Positions 42,263 to 49,997 of a DNA stretch of 63,245 nucleotides are shown piece by piece. The DNA lies in NCBI RefSeq assembly GCF_025356155.1, contig NZ_JANXUQ010000214.1, positions 1-63,245 on the forward strand, in the 5' to 3' direction. The notes under the pieces were generated by a model. It searched no databases, was not told the DNA's origin, and was given only the letters and a program-made list of their open reading frames with translations. Within the stretch, counting starts at the first letter, position 1, and every line of letters starts with the position of its first letter. Origin of the DNA: Rhodoferax sp. (GTDB taxonomy: Bacteria > Pseudomonadota > Gammaproteobacteria > Burkholderiales > Burkholderiaceae_C). Position numbers and translations under genes: made by a program.

Positions 42263-43258
42263 TCACAAGGTCAGCACCGAACAACCGGTTGTTTGGCGTC
42301 CCTCAAGGTCTCTGTGCGCCTGTTGCACGTCTTCCAGTGTGTAGCGCTGGCCAATGTGGATCTTGACCTTGCCGCTTTGCACCACCGCAAACAAGTCGTC
42401 CGCCATGGCCTGGGTGCTTTCGCGCGTGGCGATATGGGTGAACAGCGTCTGGCGCGTCAAGTACAGCGAGCCCTTGGGGCCTAGGACCCCAGGCGCCATG
42501 GGTGCCACCGGGCCTGATGCATTGCCGAAACTGGCCATCAGGCCAAACGGAGCCAGGCAGTCCAGCGACTTGTCCCACGTGTCCTTGCCCACCGAGTCGT
42601 ACACCACCTTGACGCCTTTACCGCCAGTGATCTCCTTGACCCGTGCCGAAAAGTCTTCTGCTGCATAATTGATAGCAAACTCTGCACCATTGGCGAGGGC
42701 TAGCGCACATTTTTCCTTGGATCCTGCCGTCCCAATCAGGCGCAGCCCCAGCGCCTTGGCCCACTGGCATGCGATCAGGCCAACGCCACCGGCGGCCGCG
42801 TGGAACAACACAAAATCACCCGGATTCAGCCCGCCTTGGGGCAGGGTCTTCTTCAGCAGGTATTGGGCGGTCAGGCCCTTGAGCATCATCGCGGCCCCGG
42901 TGTCAAAGGCAATGGTGTCGGGCAACTTGCACACACACTTGGCGGGCATGACGCGCAGATCGCAGTAGCTGCCCGGCGGCTGGCTGGCATAGGCTGCACG
43001 GTCACCCACCTGGAGATGGGTCACGCCCTCGCCTACGGCCTCCACCACGCCCGAGGCTTCCATGCCCAGCTGAAGGGGCATAGGATTCGGGTACAGACCG
43101 CTGCGCTGGTAGACGTCGATGAAGTTCAGGCCTACGGCCTTGTGGCGGATGCGGATCTCACCGGGACCAGGTTCGCCCACGGTGACCTGCACCAGCTTGA
43201 GCTGTTCGGGGCCACCGTGCTGATCAATAAGAATGACTCGGGACTGGTTTTGGCTCAC
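42263..43258 (-). CDS. NADPH:quinone oxidoreductase (zeta-crystallin-like, MDR)
   Basis: A 331-residue medium-chain reductase without catalytic zinc. Signatures: GPGEIRIRHKAVGLNFIDVYQRSGLY, LGMEASGVVEAVGEGV, and the NADPH-binding loop LFHAAAGGVGLIACQWAKALG. It reduces quinones or alpha,beta-unsaturated carbonyls by one- or two-electron transfer in the cytoplasm. Residues KCALALANGAEFAINYAA are encoded by DNA that matches the family-2 repeat, although this region is also acceptable for the family, so it is unclear whether the repeat was inserted here or the match is a coincidence. Confidence 0.9.
   Translation of the reverse strand: MSQNQSRVILIDQHGGPEQLKLVQVTVGEPGPGEIRIRHKAVGLNFIDVYQRSGLYPNPMPLQLGMEASGVVEAVGEGVTHLQVGDRAAYASQPPGSYCDLRVMPAKCVCKLPDTIAFDTGAAMMLKGLTAQYLLKKTLPQGGLNPGDFVLFHAAAGGVGLIACQWAKALGLRLIGTAGSKEKCALALANGAEFAINYAAEDFSARVKEITGGKGVKVVYDSVGKDTWDKSLDCLAPFGLMASFGNASGPVAPMAPGVLGPKGSLYLTRQTLFTHIATRESTQAMADDLFAVVQSGKVKIHIGQRYTLEDVQQAHRDLEGRQTTGCSVLTL
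42658..42708 (-). repeat. Possible family-2 repeat in the quinone oxidoreductase gene
   Basis: On the minus strand it reads GCGCTAGCCCTCGCC, about 13 nt, then TTGCTATCAATTATGCAGCAG. The resemblance to the 49748 copy is strong, but the encoded peptide also fits the enzyme family, so the assignment is weaker than for the others. Confidence 0.45.
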
Positions 43259-43394
43259 GGTGCTTTCTCCTGCGGTAGATGGGCTAAGCCCAACGTGGGC
43301 GGCTGATGCGATGGTGCCATGAATCGCGGGTTCAGGTATGGGGTCAAAGCAATGTGCAAGCAGTCCAAAGGGCTGGGCCTAGTACAGTCCAGCC

Positions 43395-44297
43395 ATGACC
43401 CAACGCCTGACGCCCACCGCTGCCCTGCTGCTGACCATTCCTCCCATTCTGTGGGCGGGCAATGCAGTTGTGGGGCGGGTTGTCAGCCCGCTGATTTCGC
43501 CGATGACGCTGAACCTGTTGCGGTGGAGTTTTGCTTTCCTGTTGCTGTTGCCATTGGCCGGCAGCGTCTTACGACGCGGCAGCCCGCTGTGGCCCCAATG
43601 GCGCCGCTTTGTAGCCCTGGCGCTGCTGAGCACCAGTGGCTACAACGCCCTGCTCTACCTGGCGCTCAACACCTCAACGCCCATCAATGTGACCCTGGTC
43701 GGCGCCAGCACTCCGGTGTGGATGCTACTCATCGGCCGCTTCTTCTTTGGCACGCCAGCGTCGGGTCGGCAAATGCTGGGCGCAGTCCTGTCCATTGCGG
43801 GTGTGGTGCTGGTTTTATGCCGTGGCCAGTGGGGGCTACTGCTGGGTTTGCACCTGGTCGCCGGTGACTTGTGTGTGCTGCTGGCTAGCATGGGCTGGGC
43901 TTACTACAGTTGGATGCTGGCGCACCCAACGCCAGAGTCAGCCTCCATCCGCGCCGACTGGGCCGCGTTTTTGCTGAGCCAGGTGGTGTTTGGGCTGGGC
44001 TGGTCTTTGCTATTTGCGGGAGCTGAATGGTCGCTGACCGACGCGCGGCTGCATTGGGGTTGGCCCCTGTTCTGCGCCCTGCTGTTTATCGCGGTAGGCC
44101 CGGCCGTGGTGGCGTATGCAGCCTGGGGTGCGGGCGTGTCACGCGCAGGCCCGGCGATGGCGGGGTTTTTCATTAACCTCACACCGCTGTTCACCGCCGT
44201 GTTGTCGGCTGCCTTCCTGGGTGAGGCGCCGCAACTCTTTCACGCGTTGGCCTTTGTGCTTATCGTCTCGGGCATTGTGTTGTCATCGCGCAGATAA
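43395..44297 (+). CDS. EamA/DMT-superfamily transporter
   Basis: A 300-residue inner-membrane protein with about ten helices: TAALLLTIPPILWAGNAVVG at the N-terminus, ALLSTSGYNALLYLAL in helix III and GFFINLTPLFTAVLSAAFLGE near the C-terminus, the standard EamA second-repeat motif. It probably exports an amino acid or drug; the substrate is unknown. It overlaps the convergent GGDEF/EAL gene by 15 bp. It differs from the DMT protein at 1603 in sequence and context. Confidence 0.85.
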   Translation: MTQRLTPTAALLLTIPPILWAGNAVVGRVVSPLISPMTLNLLRWSFAFLLLLPLAGSVLRRGSPLWPQWRRFVALALLSTSGYNALLYLALNTSTPINVTLVGASTPVWMLLIGRFFFGTPASGRQMLGAVLSIAGVVLVLCRGQWGLLLGLHLVAGDLCVLLASMGWAYYSWMLAHPTPESASIRADWAAFLLSQVVFGLGWSLLFAGAEWSLTDARLHWGWPLFCALLFIAVGPAVVAYAAWGAGVSRAGPAMAGFFINLTPLFTAVLSAAFLGEAPQLFHALAFVLIVSGIVLSSRR

Positions 44298-46925
44298 CAG
44301 ATTCTGCAACTGCTCCACCGGCGCTGGCCTGGCAAACAAATAGCCCTGGTACAGCTCGCAACCGTATTGCGCCAGCAGCTCTTTTTGCGCCTCGGTCTCC
44401 ACGCCTTCGGCCATCACCTCCAGCCCCAGACTGCGTGCCATGCCCACAATGGTCTGCACGATCAGGCCATCGCTGTGGCGCACCCCCAGGTTGCGCACAA
44501 AGGACTGGTCGATTTTTAGCTGGTCCAACGGCAGGCGCGTCAGGTAAGCCAGTGACGAATACCCGGTGCCAAAGTCATCCAGCGAGAAGCGTATGCCCAT
44601 AGCCTGGAGCTGTCCCATCTTGGCGATGCAGTCATCCACCTTGTCCAGCATCAGCGATTCGGTCAGCTCCAGCTTCAGCAAATGCGGTGCGATGCCGGAC
44701 TCCCGCACGATGTCACTCACCGTCTGCACAAAGTCACTCTGGCGGAACTGGCGCGCACTCACATTGACCGAGAGTTGTAGCGCACGGAATCGTGCGTCGC
44801 CCTGCCAGTCCGCCAACTGCTGGCAAGCGGTGCGCAACACCCAGGCGCCCATGGGCACGATCAACTCGCTCTCTTCGGCCACCACGATGAACGCACCCGG
44901 TGCCAGCAACCCGCGCTGCGGATGGCGCCAGCGCATCAGCGCCTCGGCGCCCACCACACGCCCAAGCCGGTCAAACTGCGGCTGGTAATACAACTCGAAC
45001 TCGCCGTGCAACAGCGCCGCGCGCAAATCCACTTCAAGTTGCGCGCGGTCGCTGATAACGGCCTGCATCTCCGGGTCAAAGAAACACAGGGCGTTGCCGC
45101 GCCTAGCCTTGACCTGGTACATCGCGATGTCGGCCTGCTTGAGCAACTCGGCCGCGTTGTGCTCTTCGGCGTCAAACAGCGTCGCGCCCAGGCTGCAGGT
45201 GCTGCGATACGGTTGCCCGCCCAAGGTGTAGGGCTGACCCAGCGTTAGCAGCATTTCTTCCCCAATGTGCTGGGCCACTTGGGCTGCCTGGTTTATGTCG
45301 GTGGACAAGTCCTTGAGCATGACAACAAACTCGTCACCGCCCAGCCGGGCTACGGTGTCGGCATCGCGCACACAGGCCTTCAGGCGCTTAGCCACTTGTT
45401 GCAACAAGACGTCGCCCACTTCATGGCCCATGGTGTCATTGACCAGCTTGAAGTGGTCCAGGTCCAGAAACAGCAACGCTCCCAGTTGGCCCGAGCGCCC
45501 CGCAGCGGCCGTGGCCTGGGTCAGACGGTCCAGCAGCAGGCGGCGGTTGGGCAGGCCGGTCAGTGCGTCGTAAAAAGCCAGCGTCTCAATCTCGGCGCTT
45601 GCACGGCGCATCGCGGTGACATCGTGGTAGGTAATGACCATGCCGCCTTCAGGCGTGGCACGCTCCGTGATCTCGATGTGCTGTCCGTTGGGCAGTATTT
45701 GTTCGTGCGGTACGGCACTGGTCATCTGCGCGTACATGCGCTGCTCTACCCACTCTGCGTGTTCGGCCTCGGTGGCGCCCGGCAAGTGATGGCGGGACGA
45801 CGTCTCCAGCACACGCCGGAACGGCAGCATGGCCGACATACTTCCCGTCATCCACGGAAATAGCTCTTCAAACCGGCGATTCCATTGCACCACCCGCTGC
45901 TCAGCGTCTAGCAGCACAAAGCCACTGACCATGGACTCCAACGCCTGATCCAAGGTCATTTTGGAACGGGCAATCGCGAGCCTGGCGGCGGCTATGCGGT
46001 TCAGGTAATCCACCACAAAGCCGCCGGTGGCCAGCAACAGCGCACTAAATAGCAGCGCAGCCGACAGCAGCACATTGCGGTCGAAGCGCCACTTGGTCAA
46101 GGCGGCGTCCAGGGGGATACTGGCCGATATCCACAGATCACGGTACAGCAGCGGGCGCGTTACCACCAGCGCGGGTACATCGCTGATACGCGCCCTACCT
46201 TGCCGGCGCTGCGCCGGGTCGGACGGTGTATTCAGCGCGGGAGTATGCAAGGTGGCATTGCGGTTGTCGCGGTTAGGCACGCCCAGCAGCAACTGGCCGT
46301 TACCGCGCTCCAGTGTCACTTCCAGCCCGGTGATGTCGGTGCCCTGCATCAGCACCGTGGTCAGCATGGCCGTGGGTACTTCGGCTACGGCCAGCAGATT
46401 GGTGCCGTCTGCCATGCGGATGTAGCGACCAAAGTACAGCACGCGCTCCAGGCTGGCTGCACTGTCAATGGGCGCGCTCACTACCAATGTGGACATGGGC
46501 TGTGCCATAGCTTCACTGATAAAAGATGGCGGCAGGTCACGCTGGATAGCCGCCCCCACTGGCTCTGAGGAGGCGAAGAGCTTGCCATTCTCATCGACCA
46601 AGGCAACGAAGCGCACCATCAGGTTCTGGCTGGCAGCATTGCCCAGCAACCGGCTGGCGGCTTCTGCGTTGACCCACTGCGGGACGGTGTTCGAGAGTCC
46701 CAAAAACTCATCCGTGCCCGCCAGCAATACGTCAATGCCTAAAAGGGACCGGTTGAACGCGGCTTCGGCACCCGCAATAAAGCGCGTCGCTTGGGCGTCG
46801 CTGTCTGCCAGGGCGCGTTGGCGCGCATTCCATATCTGGTAGCTGGCGCCTGCAGCTATGAAAAGCAACAGAGCCGCAACCATGCCCCAGACAGCAGAAC
46901 GAATACGTGCCTTTGTGGCAACCAT
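44283..46925 (-). CDS. Membrane PAS-GGDEF-EAL cyclic-di-GMP enzyme
   Basis: An 880-residue membrane receptor. A transmembrane helix (AVWGMVAALLLFIAAGASY, about 11-29) and a second (VLLSAALLFSALLLATGGF, about 285-305) bracket a periplasmic sensor of about 250 residues. A PAS domain follows (QALESMVSGFVLLDAEQRVVQ), then GGDEF with the intact RLGGDEFVVML (about 530) and EAL with GAEALMRWRHPQRG (about 660) and DDFGTGYSS. Both synthesis and breakdown of c-di-GMP are possible. The start overlaps the stop of the upstream TRAP-type binding protein (TAATG), so ligand-bound protein may feed this sensor. Confidence 0.9.
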   Translation of the reverse strand: MVATKARIRSAVWGMVAALLLFIAAGASYQIWNARQRALADSDAQATRFIAGAEAAFNRSLLGIDVLLAGTDEFLGLSNTVPQWVNAEAASRLLGNAASQNLMVRFVALVDENGKLFASSEPVGAAIQRDLPPSFISEAMAQPMSTLVVSAPIDSAASLERVLYFGRYIRMADGTNLLAVAEVPTAMLTTVLMQGTDITGLEVTLERGNGQLLLGVPNRDNRNATLHTPALNTPSDPAQRRQGRARISDVPALVVTRPLLYRDLWISASIPLDAALTKWRFDRNVLLSAALLFSALLLATGGFVVDYLNRIAAARLAIARSKMTLDQALESMVSGFVLLDAEQRVVQWNRRFEELFPWMTGSMSAMLPFRRVLETSSRHHLPGATEAEHAEWVEQRMYAQMTSAVPHEQILPNGQHIEITERATPEGGMVITYHDVTAMRRASAEIETLAFYDALTGLPNRRLLLDRLTQATAAAGRSGQLGALLFLDLDHFKLVNDTMGHEVGDVLLQQVAKRLKACVRDADTVARLGGDEFVVMLKDLSTDINQAAQVAQHIGEEMLLTLGQPYTLGGQPYRSTCSLGATLFDAEEHNAAELLKQADIAMYQVKARRGNALCFFDPEMQAVISDRAQLEVDLRAALLHGEFELYYQPQFDRLGRVVGAEALMRWRHPQRGLLAPGAFIVVAEESELIVPMGAWVLRTACQQLADWQGDARFRALQLSVNVSARQFRQSDFVQTVSDIVRESGIAPHLLKLELTESLMLDKVDDCIAKMGQLQAMGIRFSLDDFGTGYSSLAYLTRLPLDQLKIDQSFVRNLGVRHSDGLIVQTIVGMARSLGLEVMAEGVETEAQKELLAQYGCELYQGYLFARPAPVEQLQNLLSAR

Positions 46926-48007
46926 TATGGTTTTGTGGGGATGGCGATATTGCGCGCAGGCCCAATCGTCTGGTTCCAGACCTCGCCGCAACGCGCGCCA
47001 CAACGCTTGAGCCAGCGCGGCAAGACGGTGGTGGTGAAGATCTCCTGGCGCCGACGCTCATCTTGGGCCGAAATAGGCACTTGCACCATGCTGCCTTTGC
47101 GCACCGACTTGCAATCACTTTGGCCGGTATTGCAGGCAATTCCTTGCGCTGTATCGTGCTCGGATTCGGCCCAAATGGAAGCCTCCAGCTTCGGCAGCTC
47201 GCGCCGCAGCAGCGCCCGCAGATCCGGCGGCAGTGCCTCCCAGGCGGCACGGTTGGCACCAAAAATGGCCAGTCCCCAGGTCAGCGGCATGGCGTACAAA
47301 TGGCTGGTCATGGTGTGTATACCCAGCGTATTGCCGCTCATGGTGCCGGTAACAACGCACTCCACATTGCCACTTTGCAAATTGCCTACTAATTCGTTAA
47401 AAGCAACACTCACCGGAACGGCGCCCAGCGCACCCACAAAGTCCGCCTGCCCAACCGACGACACGCGCACCCGCCGCCCGGACAAGTCTGTCAACGTTGT
47501 GAGCGGTTTTTTGCAAAACACCACCTGGGCCGGGTAGGTGTAGACGGCCAACACCTCAATGCCCTGCTCGCGCAGCGTTTTTTCCAGATAGGGGCGAAAC
47601 GCCGTCACACTGGCTTTCAAACTGGCGATATCCGGGTTGAGCCCCGCCAGATCGGGGGCGGTGTATTGCAAATACTGAACCGACAGTAAACTCAGCAAGG
47701 TCGTGCCAAATGGCACCACGCCCAGCTGCAGCAAATGCAACATTTCTGCACCGGGCACGCCTGCGCGGTCAAAGGGAACGATGTCGGCGCTGAATTTGCC
47801 GCCACTGAGGCGGGCCAGTTCCTGGGTCCAGAAAGGTTCTTCCCAGCGGGTGAATTGGCTCAGGCCGGCCAAGCCGCCGACCACCCGCAACTTGTAAGGT
47901 GAGGGCGCTTGCGTTTGGGCTGACGAAGGCGTCGCCCAGAGCATAAGCGCACAGCTACACAGCATTGAGGAAAGCAACCAGCGTCGAATCTGGCACGGTG
48001 TTTGCAT
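46925..48007 (-). CDS. TRAP-type (DctP-family) solute-binding protein
   Basis: A 360-residue periplasmic binding protein: signal LLSSMLCSCALMLWATPSSAQ, then DctP-fold landmarks KFSADIVPFDRAGVPGAEML, LREQGIEVLAVYTYPAQVVF, LTDLSGRRVRVSS and SVAFNELVGNLQSGNVECV. No DctQ/DctM permease genes are nearby. Instead the gene is coupled to a GGDEF/EAL receptor. The C-terminal part carries four Cys residues (ACNTGQSDC, RCGARCG) that could form disulfides. It is likely a signalling receptor rather than a transporter component. The start at 48007 gives a complete signal peptide. Confidence 0.85.
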   Translation of the reverse strand: MQTPCQIRRWLLSSMLCSCALMLWATPSSAQTQAPSPYKLRVVGGLAGLSQFTRWEEPFWTQELARLSGGKFSADIVPFDRAGVPGAEMLHLLQLGVVPFGTTLLSLLSVQYLQYTAPDLAGLNPDIASLKASVTAFRPYLEKTLREQGIEVLAVYTYPAQVVFCKKPLTTLTDLSGRRVRVSSVGQADFVGALGAVPVSVAFNELVGNLQSGNVECVVTGTMSGNTLGIHTMTSHLYAMPLTWGLAIFGANRAAWEALPPDLRALLRRELPKLEASIWAESEHDTAQGIACNTGQSDCKSVRKGSMVQVPISAQDERRRQEIFTTTVLPRWLKRCGARCGEVWNQTIGPARNIAIPTKP

Positions 48008-48124
48008 GTTCGGCCGATACAGTGTCCGGGTTACCCACGCCACGAACGCAGGATTACGATTCCGACATTATTGACCAGTTCAATCTGGCCTGCGGCGGGA
48101 ATACAGTTTAGGCATTAATCCATG

Positions 48125-48154
48125 TTCGAATTGAATTTGACGGCCTTCTATAAC
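48125..48154 (+). promoter_or_regulatory. Candidate sigma-70 promoter of the amino-acid binding protein gene
   Basis: TTCGAA (48125-48130) and TATAAC (48149-48154), 18 nt apart, about 75 nt before ATG 48229, in the 221-bp divergent spacer with the TRAP-type binding protein gene. It is a weak match. Confidence 0.3.
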
Positions 48155-48228
48155 GCCGGGATACTTCGACTAGGCGGCGTTGGACGCGCGACCGCAGGCG
48201 TACAAACCATCACAAAGAAGACCACCAA

Positions 48229-49146
48229 ATGTCCAGACCAACACTTTTCTCCGCCCTGCGGCGCCCCGCGCTTCTGGCGCTTGGCGTAGCCTTGATGTGC
48301 CTTTCAACTGCCGCATCCGCAGGTACCACGTTGGACCACATCCGCGTGACTGGCAAGATCGTGCTGGGCCACCGCGAATCGTCGGTCCCCTTCTCCTACC
48401 TTGATGGCGACAAACACCCGGTGGGTTATGCACTGGATTTGTGCCTCAAGCTTACCGAAGCGGTCAAGAAAAAGCTCGACATGAAGGCCCTGGCCGTCGA
48501 GTATGTAATGGTCATCCCCAGCAATCGCATCAGCATGGTCGAAGAAGGCAAGGTCGATATGGAATGCGGCTCCACCACCAACAATGCCGAGCGGCGCAAC
48601 AAGGTGGCCTTTACCGTTCCCCACTACATCACCGGCGCACGCTATTTGGTCCGTGCCAATGAGGTAGCCACCGACATCGTGGGACTGGAGGGCAAACGCG
48701 TCGTCTCCACCAAGGGCACCACACCACTGAAAGCAGTCGAACGCGCCAACCGCGAGCGTGTTTTGCGTTTGGTCCTGCAGGAAGCCCCCGATCATGCCCG
48801 TGCTGTCGAGATGGTGGAAAAGAGCGAGTCCGATGCCTTTGTCATGGACGACGTGCTGCTGTATGGCCTGATTGCCAGCCGCGCCAACCCTGAAAAGCTC
48901 AAGGTCATTGGCAAGTTCCTGACCGTCGAGCCCCTGGCCATCATGCTGCCCAAAGGCGACCCTGAGTTCAAAGCCATTCTGGACAACGAGATGAAGCGCA
49001 TGATCGTATCCAAGGAAGCCCAGGCCATCTACGACCACTGGTTCATGAAGCCTATTCCCCCAAAAAATACATCGTTGAGCCTGCCGATGAACTACCTGCT
49101 GCGCGACTTCTGGAAGTACCCCACAGACCAAGTACCTGGCGTCTAA
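48229..49146 (+). CDS. Amino-acid ABC transporter substrate-binding protein (GltI-like)
   Basis: A 305-residue periplasmic binding protein of SBP family 3. Signal: ALLALGVALMCLSTAASAG. Core: IVLGHRESSVPFSYLDGDKHPVGYALDL, VIPSNRISMVEEGKVDMECGSTTNNAERR, KRVVSTKGTTPLKAV. ECGSTTN and the position of Arg in SNRI fit glutamate/aspartate binders such as GltI. No permease or ATPase genes adjoin it, so it either serves a distant transporter or is a lone receptor. It overlaps the SDR gene by 4 bp convergently. Confidence 0.88.
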   Translation: MSRPTLFSALRRPALLALGVALMCLSTAASAGTTLDHIRVTGKIVLGHRESSVPFSYLDGDKHPVGYALDLCLKLTEAVKKKLDMKALAVEYVMVIPSNRISMVEEGKVDMECGSTTNNAERRNKVAFTVPHYITGARYLVRANEVATDIVGLEGKRVVSTKGTTPLKAVERANRERVLRLVLQEAPDHARAVEMVEKSESDAFVMDDVLLYGLIASRANPEKLKVIGKFLTVEPLAIMLPKGDPEFKAILDNEMKRMIVSKEAQAIYDHWFMKPIPPKNTSLSLPMNYLLRDFWKYPTDQVPGV

Positions 49147-49937
49147 TAAGTCCCCGGGTACGCCCCGCCATCGGCCAGCACATTCTGGCCGTTGATATAC
49201 CCCGCCTGCTGGCTGCACAAAAACGCGCAGATGGAGCCAAACTCCTGCGGGGTACCGAAGCGTCGGGCCGGGATATTTTGGCGCCGCGCGTCCGCCAAGT
49301 CCTCCACCGATTGACCGGTCTTCTTGGAACTGACCTGCAACATCGTCTTGATGCGGTCGGTGTCAAACACACCGGGCAGCAGGTTGTTGATGGTCACCCC
49401 CTTGGCGGCCAAACCGGTGCGCGCCACACCGGCCACAAACCCGGTCAAACCGCTGCGCGCACCGTTGGACAAGCCCAGCACATCAATCGGCGCCTTCACC
49501 GAGCTGGACGTGATGTTGACGATGCGGCCAAAGCCACGTTCGGCCATGCCGTCCACCGTGGCCTTGATCAACTCTATCGGCGTCAGCATATTGGCATCCA
49601 CCGCCTTGATCCAGGCATCGCGATCCCAGTCGCGAAAATCGCCGGGTGGTGGGCCCCCGGCATTGGTGACCACAATGTCAAATTCGGAACGCATCGCAAA
49701 CACCGCAGCACGACCGGCCTCCGTGGTGATGTCTTGTGCACAAAATAGCACGCTAGCCCTCGTCGTTCCTTCATAGTCAGCTATCAATTTTGCAGCAGAA
49801 GCAGTGAGCTGCTCAGCGCCCCGCGCAACGATCAGCACATTCACACCCTCTTGCACCAGCGCCTGCGCACAGCCCAAACCCAGGCCCTTGCTGGCGCCAC
49901 AGACCAAAGCCCATTTACCCGTGATTCCCAGATCCAT
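49143..49937 (-). CDS. SDR-family oxidoreductase with atypical active site
   Basis: A 264-residue Rossmann-fold short-chain dehydrogenase-like protein: CGASKGLGLGCAQALVQEG (cofactor loop), NAGGPPPGDF, and INNLLPGVFDTDR. The catalytic YxxxK appears as SNGAR: Tyr is replaced by Ser and Lys by Arg, as in a known subgroup of FabG-like proteins with NAGGPPPG. Activity may therefore be altered or absent. Residues around AAKLIADYEGTTRASVLF are encoded by a family-2 repeat in frame. The start ATG 49937 is 60 bp from the divergent CoA-transferase fusion. Confidence 0.85.
   Translation of the reverse strand: MDLGITGKWALVCGASKGLGLGCAQALVQEGVNVLIVARGAEQLTASAAKLIADYEGTTRASVLFCAQDITTEAGRAAVFAMRSEFDIVVTNAGGPPPGDFRDWDRDAWIKAVDANMLTPIELIKATVDGMAERGFGRIVNITSSSVKAPIDVLGLSNGARSGLTGFVAGVARTGLAAKGVTINNLLPGVFDTDRIKTMLQVSSKKTGQSVEDLADARRQNIPARRFGTPQEFGSICAFLCSQQAGYINGQNVLADGGAYPGTY
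49748..49798 (+). repeat. Family-2 dispersed repeat, in frame in the SDR gene
   Basis: GCACGCTAGCCCTCG, 16 nt, then CAGCTATCAATTTTGCAGCAG. On the SDR strand it is read as AAKLIADYEGTTRASV, in the variable loop after the second beta strand. Confidence 0.6.
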
Positions 49938-49997
49938 ACGAATTCTCCGCAAAACAATATTGCCGAACAGCGGCGATAGGGCCGATGATACGCAGCC

